Of a stretch of DNA of 64,000 nt, positions 36,220 through 48,742 are shown piece after piece. The notes beneath the pieces were generated by a model that was given only the letters and a program-made list of their open reading frames with translations, made no database searches and was not told where the DNA came from. How positions within the stretch are numbered: the stretch's first letter is position 1; each line of letters starts with the position of its first letter. Position numbers and translations under genes: made by a program. The stretch is from Cloeon dipterum (lineage: Eukaryota > Arthropoda > Insecta > Ephemeroptera > Baetidae). The DNA lies in NCBI RefSeq assembly GCF_949628265.1, contig NC_088790.1, positions 14,574,545 through 14,638,544 of the forward strand, read 5' to 3'.

Positions 36220-37640
36220 TTCTCTTCTAAAATCTGACACTGCTTGCTATTGCCTTGGTCCTTTCAACTTAAACAGCCTAGCCAAAGGCGCGCACACGAC
36301 GCAGGCTGGGCCACGAGCCAAAATTCTTCCACCCCTTAATACACTTGAGATTGTTTCGTCAGCTATACTTTATCTATTCTCTACAGAATAACACATTTAT
36401 ATTCAAGTACCAAGACTCCAAATGACCAATATTGAAAAACAAAAATTAGTTCTAGATAATAATGTTATGAAAAATAACTCCCCACACGAACTCTAGTAAA
36501 CTAAAAATAAAAGACAGGATTTTGCAATAAAGCAGATTGACAAAAAGACTGTCCCGTTGTTTTCCCAAGAATATTCAAGACAAGAATTTACCAGACCTTT
36601 TTTACTACAGTAATTAAACAACAATTTCCCTTTCCCACGGTTGGTAAATCTGGAAAACATTTTTAGTTAAGCTGTAATTTATATGATCATACTTCTTGCA
36701 CACATTCAAGACCTGAAAAATACCTTTTTAAAGTAGTTGATTGGAAACTTTTTTATGCGTCGTGTTTTCTCCTGCTTTGCGCCCCTCTCACAAGGATAAG
36801 CAGCCTGGATGTTTCCATTTCAAAATTATGTTTTAAAAATATTTAGTTTCCCCTGTTAGTAATTTTACTCTTTTCCTCCTTTTGATTTTAAATATTAATA
36901 TTTTTACTGTTAGCAGTTTTAAGCTTGGCTGATGTTTTCTTTTTCATGTCTAACAATTTATTGAAACCCAATTCAAAAATTGATCCAAATTTAATGCAAT
37001 CTGCAATTTGTAAAATTACGGAAAAATGAAGACAAAATATTATCGTTTTGAAAAAATACCACTCTATTTCAAAATTTCTCTACCTTATATTACCTGAAAA
37101 TGCTCTCCAGAAATATTTCTCCACGCAATATATATTTCTCGGTGGGATAGAAAATTAAAAGCAGATAGGTGTAAGTAGAGTAAATAGAGTGAGTATTAGT
37201 TTCAAAAATTTTCAGTCCGCACGTGAAATAGGGACAAATAATAGCACTAAAGTTTCCTTCAGAAGTTTAAAATTATTTCCAAGATGATTAGAATGCCGGG
37301 AAAATTATTACTCATTTTTAGAGGTTTCACCAAATATTGAAATAAAACTAGGAATATTAAGATAGTAAAAATATTTTTAGTCCAACATGTTACATTTGTA
37401 AGACTCTAGTTAAACATATGTACAGTGTGATATAGCTCAAGAAGCCAAGAAAGTTTAAACGCGGTGTGAACAAAAATCTCTACAAATAGAGAGCAAAATA
37501 TTATGAAGACAAAATTGTCGTGCCATTTACTAATAACTACCTTGTTCCATGACTTTGAAGGAGCTTTTGTATGAACACATCATTGTTACCCTCCTGTTAT
37601 ATTTGGCCGAATATCTAAAGGTGATTAATCCTTGAGCCGG
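36220..37640. other. Intergenic region, NTF2 promoter and Rab 3' flank
   Basis: AT-rich, with no supported gene. It must contain the NTF2 promoter (near 36220-36400) and the Rab 3'UTR. A minus-strand AATAAA (plus TTTATT at 36957-36962) could end the Rab transcript, but it is 680 bp from the stop. Confidence 0.4.
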
Positions 37641-40627
37641 CTAACACGAGCACCCTTTCCTGGGCTGCGATGCAGAGTTTTTCAGCGTCAGGCTGCCAGA
37701 AATGTTCTCCAATCCATTCCCTCCGTCCTGCCGCATCATCACGTCCACTAGGAACCTGATTTAATTTAGGAGGTCAGATTCGGATGGTATTTTATTTAAT
37801 AAATCTCACTTCATGGAGTCGTGGACCATCAGTCCTTCCTTAGCGGACGTCTCCGTCCAACCGATAAAGTTGTTCTCTTTGTAGAAAGATTCAATCTCCA
37901 TCTGGTCAATTTGTCGATTTGGTAGGTCACACTGAAAAATTATTGAAAGGCGCTGTCATTGGTTTTTTTTTTGCTATTCATTCTGGTACGAGTAAAGAAA
38001 TAGTGATGATTGAATGTCAAGACCAATTCAAAGTCAACTGTTTTCCTCAAAAAACCAACAAACATTTCCAGAAAATTATTGTGGCCTACTTGCAGTGAAA
38101 TTTTCTTAATACTTGCCGTATTTTCTACAAAATGAGCGTTTAAATTTGCACAACAATAACGCGTTTATAATTATTAAAATAGTCAATCCCAGATAAATTA
38201 ATTTGGACTGATTTTCAGACTTTGCTTGCTTTGAAAATAAAAAGAACAGAGATAAATGACTCTGAAGCTTTATTTTGTTTCGAAACTTGTCAAAATTAAA
38301 GTAATTGTTTGGTGTAAAATTAAGGCTTAAATTAAATGAGAAATAATTTTCAAAAGTGGACCTTATGCATTGGCTTAAAAACGTCATGCTAATTTTAACT
38401 ATAAAATAAGCCGCCCGATTTTTCAACACAAAACCAACTATTTTGAATCGCAAAATGTAAGCTAATTTAGTAAGTATTCCTTCCGATAAAAAATAGAGCG
38501 AATAAACGCACGGTTCTAATTATTTAAAGTAAAAAAATTCGATGAAATAATTGAGCACGGACCTTGTTAGCGAGCAACATGCAGGGGATGGGGCTGCCGT
38601 CCGCCAGGGTACACTTGGAGTCGACATCCTTCTTCCACTTGAGTGTGTTGGCGAACGAGTTTTTGTTGCTTAGATCAAACATGATGACACAACCGTGTGC
38701 GTCTTTGTAGTAAACCCGGGTCATCCAAGTGAATCGTTCTTGACCTGCAATACAAATTTAGAAAAAAACATTTCACCACAATTTATTTGAAAACATTGAT
38801 TTTTTAGGGGCAAATTAATTCATTTGATGAGTTTGAAACTTATTATTACAAAAAAGAGAGGTAAATTTTTCTGGAATTTGGGCTGTGAATCACACAGTGA
38901 TTTTAAAATTTTGGTTAAACAGTCCGCGCAAAATATATCACACTTATTATATATCACACCAATTATATTTGAACGATATTTTTCGGAACATTATATAATT
39001 CAACATATACACAGCTCTTAAATAATTTTATTTTGCTCAAGCCTTTTATAAATTGATTCTAAAAATGTCCCAATGATTTCTAGGGTTGCAAGGTTCAGGC
39101 TTTTTATTACGAGAAAGACAGCTATTTTATGGCTCTATTTTTCAGTATAAAGATTTGGCAACAGGCTTACCTGCAATGTCCCATAGCTGCAGTTTGACCG
39201 TTTGCGTGTCGGACCAACGGAGGATTTTTAGCGCAAAGTCGACGCCTACTGTCCCTTTGTAGTCCCTCTTGAACATGTCTTGCACATAGCGTTGAACGAA
39301 AGACGTCTTGCCCACTGTTGGATCACCGATGATGATCACCTTGAAAAGTTTCTCAGGCATACTGTGAAATTCTGAAACAAGAGCATTCAAAATAAAGAAG
39401 AGCAGTTTTGTATATAAAATGATTTTAAATCCAGCAACACGTGAAATACGCTTCTGAGCATTATTTTACGTTGGAACGGATGCAAGACGTTGAGCAAATT
39501 TTATTGGCACCATCGCTTATTTTGGAATTTGGCTTGCAAAATAAATGATGTCCATTCAATGCAGCATGAAAATGGAATATCAAAGACCAACGACGCTACT
39601 TGCTATGCGCAGGCTTTCCAGCGTGCACGCATGATTTGGCTTCACGCGCCTGACGTACGTGAGAAACGACCTACAGCGTCTTAAATCAGAGTTCACAATA
39701 GACACGAAGAAGCTTATTTGGAAAAGAGACTGAAATTTTTTCAATGACAGCATGGAATTACATGAGAGAAAATTTGATGGAATAAATTGTTATTGTTAAA
39801 TATTCTTGCTGCAATTAATAATAAAAAGATAAAGCACAATATGGGGCCCAAAAATCTATTTCTGCACTTATATGAAGAGAATTATTATCAACGATCAGAT
39901 CACTAGCTGAAGGAGCTTTTTGTACACTGGGAGAGAAATTGATCAGCAAGTGCAGTCTTACAGCTCATATGAAATTTTATTTTGAAACTGGAAAGCACAA
40001 TCAAAGCTTACGTTTTGTTTTTCGGCCAAGGCTCACTTCTGATATGCTTTCGAAATAATCAATGCGTAAAAACAAAATGAACCAAGTAAGAGGGGCCAAA
40101 ACTTGATTCGTACAAGAGATTTAAAAAGCATATAAACCGGCTGGCGCTGGCTCGGTATTTTGTTTCTACATCGGAGAGAGGAATGGAAGCGGACGAAAGC
40201 GCCTCACCTGGCGGCCCCAGCCCATGCATCGCGGCGAAAGCACGTGACTCCACAGCGGAGCTTGTTATATAAGCCCTCTCCTGTTATTTATCGAAGCGAA
40301 TGTGATCTGTCAATGGAACCGTTGGCAGCAATAAATTTTAATTCAGCTAATGACGATAGGAAAATATTGATATAATTAAAAACTAGCTCGTCTTTAAATA
40401 TTTAATTATTGACAAAATAATTAGGAAACAATCTCACTGTCAATCGTGTCGAAAAACTGCGATTCGCTCTCGGGGTCGCTTCCCTCGTCTGCGGGGGTGT
40501 GCGTCGGCGACTCGTCTAGGCTGAGGTGCGAGCCGTCCCAGAAAGACATTTGCCGGCCACCGCTTCCACCCCCGGCGCCCCCGACCCGCGGCCAGAACAC
40601 CAGCTGCCTGCGGTTCTGTTGCGACAT
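37641..40627 (-). CDS. Rab GTPase of the Rab32/38/29 subfamily
   Basis: Exons in transcript order are 40438-40627, 39171-39371, 38563-38744, 37810-37931 and 37641-37755, giving 269 residues. Starting instead at the internal ATG at 39360 gives 202, near RAB29's 203. The GTPase has the P-loop GDPTVGKTS, switch I TVGVDFALK, switch II WDIAGQERF (Ile-Ala instead of the usual Thr-Ala, the Rab32-subfamily mark), NKCD and ETSAK. It ends in CSC, a double geranylgeranylation signal. Segments such as VQRYVQD, CVIMFDLSN and GWTETSAKE are closest to what I recall of RAB29 (RAB7L1); Rab32/lightoid is the alternative. Such Rabs act on lysosome-related organelles and trans-Golgi traffic. All introns are GT-AG with matching phase. 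Confidence 0.88.
40438..40627 (-). other. Alternative N-terminal coding exon of the Rab gene
   Basis: The exon begins at ATG 40627, with an in-frame TGA a few bases upstream, and encodes 63 residues rich in Gly, Ser and acidic residues (ending SESQFFDTID). It ends in phase 1 at a GTGAGA donor. The Rab exon begins after TTTCAG at 39371 and reads on through KFHS to the MPEKLF start, so the join is in frame without a stop. Long disordered N-termini are known in Rab32-type proteins. If the donor is not used, the frame ends within five codons. Confidence 0.6.
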
Positions 40628-43600
40628 CGAAACTCAGGGCCGGTCAACATGGTTGTTGTCCATCGCTGATCGCCGCACACAATTTATGGATCCCTTCTTG
40701 GCTTGGTGTGCGATTACTTTTGATCCAATTAGCCGTAGCCTCGGAAATGCTTGCTGTTCTACCAAAAGGCGCGCTGGACTCGCAAACACATGCTGCCGTC
40801 GCCCAAGCGGAATGAAGAATGACCAAGAAAGAGGCGCAGGTGCCCCCGTAGTCTTCACTGCGAGGTTTCCTTTCCCTCCTCCTCCGCTTATACCCAGCAA
40901 CCTGTCCTCTCTCCTTCCGAACGCCAAGCACCGCCTTGGACCACTTGCCAAAAGATTTTTTCACTTTTTATTAAGCGTGTAACTGGAAAAACCGCACTTC
41001 TAGCCTAGTGGACATCAAAGAATCCGCGAAAAATATTTGAACAGTTGAAAATTGGTTAAATTAATGTGCCTAAAAAATTGAATTTTATAATATAGCCTTT
41101 ATGAGAGATACAGTTTACCCAGTTTACTGAAGAAATTTTAATTTGAATTTTAATTCCACATTTCTTAAGCATAAAAAAACAAACAAAACAAATTAATTGG
41201 AAAATCGTCACTTCCTTTGTCGATTTTTAATTTGCAGATTTTTCTGCGTACGGTTTTTCGTGCAAGAAAGTCTGCATTTTCAGACAATATTTTTATTTTG
41301 TTTAAAAACGAATTTTTGCCCTCTAATTATGAGGTCGTTTTAAAGAATAAAATACCCGCTTTCGATTTCTCCGAGAATATAATTTCAACTCATAGCAAAT
41401 GATATTTAATGTATTTCCGACGGCATAATTGACTTTTTTAGAAAATAGAAGACAACATAACATCAGAAAATGCGATAAGTTACTTAATCCGAGGATTATT
41501 TGCTACTTCGCCAATGCGAGATGACAGTGGCGCCTATTCTTTTACTGTCACGTGCTTCAGCGCCCTTCATAAGAGAGGCACATAATTAATCTGCTTCATT
41601 GAGATTGGCATTCGTGAAGCAGCACACTGGATCGCATTTCCCAGGCTACTTTCACGCGTTCGAATTTTTGTTGAGAGTTGAATTGACTGCACCTTATGAA
41701 ATCAAGTCTTATTCCCGTGAGTTTCTATTAAATTTACAACAATCAATAAATACATTTTATTCGATTTTTTGGTAATTTTGGCACAATTGAACGCACCAAT
41801 ATGGTAAAAAATTGGTTAAATTTAAATCGCTACTGGGATCATTGATGAAAAGTAAATATTTTGCTCCAACTTCTAATAATGTACTATCAATCAACACTGT
41901 GACTACATCGCCATATAAACGAACTCAGATATAAAAAAGTGAAACAGAAAGTTAAAAAATTCTTTGGTTTAATCAATTTTGGAATTTTGGGAATGGATGA
42001 TTTTTTAATCAATTAAAAAACGAATAAATATAATTTTAATGATTTTAATAAAAACTTTTCGTTTATAGGATTAGTTAAAATAAAATTTGAGCGTATTTCG
42101 GCGCAAGCGGGTTGTCTTTTTAATGCGAGCAGCGCTGATATACATTCATATATATTTTTACATTGTACGTAGCGTGATTTCCACTTTAAGCCACAAGAAA
42201 ATTGAACAAAGTGAAAAACGTATGTCTACGACAAGTTGACATTCCAAGCGCGTGTAACAAAGACAGTGAAGTTTAGAGTGGATTGAAAAATCTGGAGCTT
42301 GGCTTTTCTCATCTCAGTTACTTCGTCTTGAGCAGATTATTCCGATTTGCGTCTTATTGAGCCAATTGCTACACGAAAAGTAAAACGAAAGAGCAGCAGT
42401 GATGCTGGTACATGATTGCACAGTCACAAAAGTTTGAAAAATGTGTCAGAAAATATTTGGCTTGGTGACTGACTAATTCTAAAGTGAACAAATCTGCAAA
42501 AAAACCTCCGAGCAGTGGAACAAGGACTCTCGGCCGCGACAATAAACCCTGCGTCGAATTACTCTCTCGGAAAAAACTCCGAGGCAACTAGTCATGTTCA
42601 TTTTATCATCACAAAGCCAATCAGCAACGTTTTCTATTCAGCAAGCATCACTATTCCAAGAGCCTTTTTAAGTGAGAGAACGCAAACTGCTCGATTAGAG
42701 GCTGCAACAACTGGCCAAACTCCTACAGATGTGATTTATCAAAAGCACCCTTCTCTCTTAGCAACAACCATTTAGTGACACACTCAATTTCTACTAATAA
42801 TCAACAACCGTGGCTGGTATTCAGCGACAAGTTTCAATTTTTAGAAATTCTGCGTGTAGATGATAGATTTTTTGTTTCACACGACTTTCAAAGCAATTTT
42901 ATAAACAGTGATAAAAATTTATATGTTATCACAATCAAGGATTTTAGAAGTTAATTTTTAAAGGGGAAATAATAAAATTTACCAGTGATACTTTAAAAAT
43001 GCACCACTTTTTAAAAATTGACACAAAATAACTGTAAAGACGTTCAAAGATCACAATTTGTACCAAAAGCCATTAAAAACAAGAGAATTAATTGTGTTCA
43101 GATCATTTTGTTTATCAAACAAATTTCTCCATGCTAGAATATTGAACAATGTAACAAAGTAACTTCATTAAAATTCAACAAATCGCTCGATTTTTAATAA
43201 AATGCACCTCGTATTCTTATTCTTCCTCTGCAGAACGATAACCCAGTTAGAATCCACTTCAAACACATTGATTTGGTGATGCACCTTAATTTTCAGATTT
43301 AAATAGAGAACAAGAACTAGAATAAATCAAATAAAACTATTTGATAATTGATGATTTTATGGAAATGTCCCAATCAAGATCAAGACCACACTAAAATTCA
43401 AAAATTCATTCTGTGCAAAAAGTTGCATTTCGGCAAAATCGGCAACAACATGAAAGAGCTAGAGGCTGAAACCCCAGCAAATCTTTGATTGGCAGTATGA
43501 GTTTTGTAAAAACTCAATAGCTCAGCAATGCATTAGTTATTTTTCAGTGTTTTTTTAGAGTCGTCAGTCGTCATTAAAGGACACTCATTAGAGTTCGATT

Positions 43601-43999
43601 TGTGTCCTGCCTGTCACACAGGCAAGATAAAAGCTCCCAGGACAGTCCTGTTGACGTGGCTGGCATGTTTTATATCAGTCTAAATAGGAAAACATATTTC
43701 AAAAAATGTGGTTCTTGTGGATGACACAAGAGTGAAGCTTGCCAAACTTATTTCAATCACATTCTCTTGAATATCTTTCGCCATTTGAATGCAAATGTGT
43801 GCACAGAACAAAGTGTTGAGTTTTAAGACCTCTGTTTGTGTGAACAAGCCTAAAAACATCCGTTATTTTCGGCTTCATGAATTTCAAATGCAAAACAGAA
43901 GGCTTGTTCTTAAGGTGGTTAGAGTCTGGATATCATTTGAAGCAGTGATCTTGTTCGCTCAATGGGCCAATTGTGCGCTTTGGTCTTTGCTTTCGCAGA
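40628..43999. other. Intergenic region, Rab promoter and SMPD2 3' flank
   Basis: The first 350 bp (40628-40980) are GC-richer and probably hold the Rab promoter. The rest is AT-rich with no supported gene or RNA. Short frames near 42515-42775 and 43789-44076 are unrecognised or are shadows of SMPD2. Confidence 0.4.
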
Positions 44000-46900
44000 T
44001 CAGATCTCGTGGTTGGGCGCTTCGGCGGCGGCTTGCTTGCCCAGCGACATCTGCATGCCGAGCTTGCCAGCGTTGATTCCGTTGAGCTCGATGCGGTGCC
44101 AGATGGTGGCCATGAACAGGCAGAAGACAACGGCCAGCAGCAGGATGAGGTGGACGGCACCGCTAATGCCAAACGCAATTCCGTTTCCCTCTGGCAGCAC
44201 CCGCGGAAGCAGCACGTGCACCACCAATAGTAGCATTGCGCTCAGCACCACGCCATAAATAAACCGCCGCTGCTGTACCTGAATTCATATATAATCATCG
44301 TTTACAAATTATATTAAAGCTAAACGAATTGAGTCTAATGAATTGGCATGCATGAACCAAGTTTCCACTGTCATGAAATGGGCTGAGCGTTTTTTTGTTT
44401 ACTTATAAGGGTAAAATTGTTATGACCATAGCAAAACTATTGCAAAGTATTTCTACTAACGAATTTTTTTTAAAAATTAATATCAATAGCCAAACGTTTT
44501 CATATGAAACATGGCAGTTAGTCACAACAAAATTGAAGCAAAAATTGGACTATTTTGGACACGTTTGTGAAGTTATAGATTTGACTGTCAATTTCAGGAG
44601 ATTTTCTTGTTGTAAATCGTAGCTTATAGAAATTTTAGTAAATCACAATACACCTGCATGATAATATTTAGCAATATTTTTGATGGTTTATAGCGGTTTA
44701 TAGTACCTAAATGAATTTAAACAATTATCACTTTCATTGAATTTTATAGGTCCAAAAAACAAAGTAGTTTAAAATATCAATAAATATTGTGAATTTTCAA
44801 AACATTTATAGTTTCTTAAAAAATTTGAATGGTTTATTTTAGTTGGTTTCTGGGAGAGCAATTTAGGTTTAAGAAAAGTAGTTCCTTTTTAGTTTTTACT
44901 AATGTTTGAATTATTTGAAAATCCTTGATTTGTGCTAGTTTCAAATGCATTACGTTGTGATACAAACCAAGAATAGTTGAAGTAAAAAAATCTAAACGCG
45001 CAGCCTTAGTCATAGCGTCTGATAATTTTCCTTTGCAAATTTTGAAATGTGTGTCACCTTAACCAGGATTTCATGCAATGAGATGAAATGAAAACTGTTA
45101 TTATACCTTCAGGTCGTGAAGTGCTTCTTCACAAGTTGAGATAGCAGTTGTTAATGCCTCTCGGCGAACAGCATCTCGTTCACAATCTAAAACAGTTACA
45201 TAATGTTAATCAGGATTCAATGATGAGGAATATTAATTAGTGTGAAACGTGACTTTATAAAAAAAACACTACTGGATTCATAGGAACGTTTGAACCATAA
45301 ATGATTTTGTATCGTTTTTTATAAATATATAAAAAATACCGCAACACAATTTCCCCCGTCAGTTTCTAAAATTAATCAGTTATTACATACCAGTGACGTG
45401 AAAATGAGCTAAAGGAAGTTGATTAAAAATTGGGGGAAAATGAAGGATGTATATTGAGGTTTATTTGGTCAACATGTGGTTTTCTTTAGAATAATACTTT
45501 TTTTTGGTTACTTTGAAAATAAGTATGCACATCTTGTGTTTTCAGGATATCTTCAAAATTTGTTAGCCATAATAGAGAGATTTTTTAAACTACTTTTACA
45601 GGCACCACCAGTGCGCAGTGTATTTGGCCAACGTGCGTTTTCCTTCAGAGTGGTACAGCCGTGGAACGATTTGCCACCCGAGCTCAAAGACTGCGCCGTA
45701 GCTGAATTTCCCTCCCTTTGCAAAAAGTACTTGTGGCAAGTGCACAATGATCGTGATTAGTGTTTAATATTGTATATTGTGTGATTTGCGGCACAGTGCG
45801 GCGTGATATTACCCTGTGATTGATCGTTATAGCATTTTTTTGCTAGTGCTGTTCGCCCTTTCTTGCTTAATTTGATATTATTTGTATTTTATGTGTATGA
45901 CATGACAAGAATAAACAAGAATAATGAAATCACATTTGGCATTAGCTTTCCAATAGAATAATAGAGAGAAATATCATCATGAGCTTACATCTTTTATCAT
46001 CTGCTTTGGTGGTGCGGTCGACTGAGAGGATGGCGTAGAGAGCTTCATGGTCGGAGTAACTTATCTCCAAACCCTCCACCTTATTTGGTAGTGCGTAGCC
46101 AAACTCTTTGACGCTGACATTAACACCATAGGGCGGCTTGAAAAGTAAGTAGTCGATGCGTTTTCCACTCGCGTCGGCAGAAGGTGCAGTCAGCAGGCGG
46201 TACGTGTTGCCAACAGCTTCGTTGGTCATTAACTCCTCTTTAATCTTCCAAACAAAGAATTTAATTATGTTAGCCTCATTCAAATCATGCTCAAAGCTAT
46301 GATTACAATCTCATAGTAATTAGACTCGATAAAATTGTTCAGTTTCAACAAGACCGACATTATTTGAAAAAGCAATTTTATTATTCTTGGTAAAATTACT
46401 ATTACTAAAATAGTTTTTGTGTGTTTATAAGACCACTGTGATTTCTATTAACGATTGTACTGATTTTTTTCACTGAATATGAGACATACATAATCTTGGC
46501 AGTCGTGTAATCCAGGGACGTGTTTGATGATGTGGAAGGCGTTGTCACCTGGCTCGGTGTTCAGGTCACCAGCCACCAAACTGATATCCTGCGGTGAGCT
46601 CGAAAGCTTGATGAACTGAGCGGTGTCGAAAGCCTGAACCACTCTGTGAGCCAGGTATTCATCATTCTCCCGATCGTATTCGGCGTGAAGCTGTAATGAC
46701 CACAAATTTCAACAACTCGATACAATTTTAAGTCATTTTACTTGCGATTTAAATTTTATCGCAAATATTTAAATATTCAACTCTTTGAGACAAAGATTCC
46801 AGAGTAGAATATATGTCACAAAAACTGATATTTATTAAGAATAATCTTCTGCACTTTAACTTATCTATTTAGAAATAAATATTGCCATTCTACATAACTA

Positions 46901-47952
46901 TAGAATCAACAGAAAATAAAATAAGACCCAAAAAGGATCTCTAACGATCAGGAACTAAATTAATTTTGAAATGTTCATAATGAGATATATTAATTTCAAA
47001 ACATTTTTGAGGACACCTGTAAAGTGCTTTCCATTATGTGTCCCACTTAATAACTCAGCGTAGGAGAGAAAACGAGATTTTTTTTAAATTATCCACCAGA
47101 AAAAATATTCAAGTTTAGATGGTGAAGTGGATATAGATGGTTAAGATATTTCTAAAACAAAACTTCCTCTACTAAACGTTTTCTTAAAAAATAAAACCTT
47201 AAAAAAATACAATAAAGTACTATTTTTGAAAAGTTCATTATATCAATGATATTAATTCACAATTTTGTTTAAAACCGAAAACTTATCTTAACTGGCTTGG
47301 AAACCACTTTAACTTAAGAAAAAGTAGTCAAAAATTGATAAAAAAAAAACTTAAATTATTCGTGGCTGCTTGAAAAATTGCTGATTATACTTAAAACATA
47401 CATGAGCAGTGTATACGTTGACGTAGTGTTCCCCGTTAACTAAAATGCGGCAGAGTCCAACTCCCTTGCCTCCAAACCAGTCTCCGTGCTGGATTTTATG
47501 CACGTAACCATTCACAGCCCATTGATGGAACAGACTGTCCTGGATCGGATGCCGAGAGAAGACACACAGTCCCGAGCCAATAACGCCGCTGCAGAAAATT
47601 TGAATTTATAATTGTTTGTGAGTTGCAAATATCACAGGAAGAGCAAAAACATGCACTTTGACCAACTATTACGTAAACGAACCTATGGAAATAATGGGAG
47701 TACGGCAGGTTCTGCTGCACCTTGGCCCTGAGCAGTTCGAAATCAGTGTTGGACCAAACCTCCTGCAGACAAACTATGTCAAAGGAGCTCTGAGCGAGGA
47801 AGTTGCCGATCGCATTCATCCGCGTTGGCACGTCTTTCGATAAAAATGGAATTCCCCTATCAAAATTAAAGAAAATTAGCACAGTTGAAACAAGGAACAA
47901 GAATGATGTTTTACCAGCAATTGAGCGTAAAAATGGACAGCGTGATGGCCAT
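44000..47952 (-). CDS. Neutral sphingomyelinase, SMPD2-like
   Basis: Seven exons on the minus strand, 47915-47952, 47683-47856, 47402-47588, 46490-46690, 45989-46244, 45107-45186 and 44000-44278, give 404 residues (human SMPD2 has 423). It starts MAITLSIFTLNCWGIPFLSK. The exonuclease-endonuclease-phosphatase fold carries the expected metal and catalytic residues: Glu45 in LQEVW, GDLN at 174-177 and SDH at 264-266. HGDWFGGKGVGL and HLHAEYDREN are further family marks. The C-terminus has two membrane spans (about 318-338 and 346-372), as in SMPD2. The enzyme hydrolyses sphingomyelin to ceramide and phosphocholine (or lyso-PAF) at ER/nuclear membranes. It lies head-to-head with VPS13B. A retrotransposon remnant lies in the intron after the fifth exon, about 30 bp from its donor. 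The acceptor at 46244 is purine-rich and least certain. Confidence 0.9.
45581..45957 (+). mobile_element. 5'-truncated non-LTR retrotransposon remnant in an SMPD2 intron
   Basis: On the plus strand, antisense to SMPD2, 45598-45760 encodes RSVFGQRAFSFRVVQPWN followed by DLPPELKDC. This is the typical end of reverse transcriptase proteins from Jockey/CR1/RTE-like elements, where a W-N-x-LP motif precedes the stop. The stop at 45758-45760 is followed by about 200 bp resembling a 3'UTR with AATAAA-like tail words. The exact 12-bp word ATAATAGAGAGA stands on both sides (45569-45580 and 45958-45969), as expected of a target-site duplication. All upstream domains are missing, so the copy is dead. 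Confidence 0.72.
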
Positions 47953-48742
47953 GGTGTTGTTTTATCGACTCTTGATATTATTACGACTTATACAAATTTA
48001 CTCGCATGACAAAAAATAAAAATAGAGAGATCGGATATAAGCTTTCAAACTGGTCGGGCGAGTCAAGCCATTGTTAATCAATTACAAAGATTATTACACC
48101 GAATTATCAAAATTACAGAGCAGAGAGTAGAACTCTGAAAGACAGCTGACAGGCAAATGGCAACAATGGTCGGTGTATTTGATTAATACCGGTAATTTTT
48201 AACCGGTATAGAAATATATTACAGAAGGGAACGTGTCAGTATGTTCAGAGATTAAATTGATGAACCGGTAAGAATAAAAACCGTGAAAATAACACTGCTC
48301 ATGTGGAATCACCTGTCTATGGGCTTGTGACATCATAATATTACTGTTTCCCTTTAAAACAACACAGTTTGGAGTTTACGCCGATAACAAAATGGAAATG
48401 AAAATATTCTGGAGCTCAAAACTGGCACGTTGAAAAAGTCACAACCGGTGCACTCAACAGGTTAATCCTCAATTAATAATAATAATATGGTGTTTCCTGT
48501 TGATAACACGAATCATCGAATCTGATTTCAAAAACCAATTTTTGTGCCCATGTATTAATGTGCAATTTATATATTTTGACACGTATTACGTGTATGGAGT
48601 TAATGTATTTTTTGATTAAAATTCCTTAAAAATTTTAATTAATGATATATTAAGAACCATTTTGACGTTTTGTTTTTCAAAAATTTCCGTCGTTAATTAA
48701 ATTTTAATTTTATTGATTTATTTCATTTGTTTAAAGGTGAAA
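47953..48742. promoter_or_regulatory. Divergent SMPD2/VPS13B promoter with four ACCGGT motifs
   Basis: The 790-bp gap separates two oppositely oriented start codons and must contain both promoters. ACCGGT occurs at 48188-48193, 48202-48207, 48264-48269 and 48444-48449, three of them as AACCGGT. In AT-rich DNA fewer than one is expected. AACCGGTT is the Grainyhead consensus, and CP2 proteins bind related sequences. The first two sites are 14 bp apart. The VPS13B side may also contain an untranslated first exon, because TTTAAAG precedes the start by about 7 bp. Confidence 0.5.

Noticed and set aside
39361..39390. Rab start at 39390 (MNALVSEFHS)
   Set aside because: CTCTTGTTTCAG within it is a good 3' splice site, so these bases are better explained as intron; the start is either the upstream exon or ATG 39360.
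44000..44278. Possibly a separate small two-span membrane protein
   Set aside because: The exon at 45107-45186 joins it in phase to the SMPD2 catalytic exons, and SMPD2 is known to end in two membrane spans.
45476..45760. A host gene of 94 codons in the SMPD2 intron
   Set aside because: Only the second half resembles protein, and it is a reverse-transcriptase tail; the first half lies across the flanking duplication and is chance sequence.
48713..48742. VPS13B starting upstream at 48713
   Set aside because: That frame begins at TTG; the first ATG with the conserved N-terminus is 48743.
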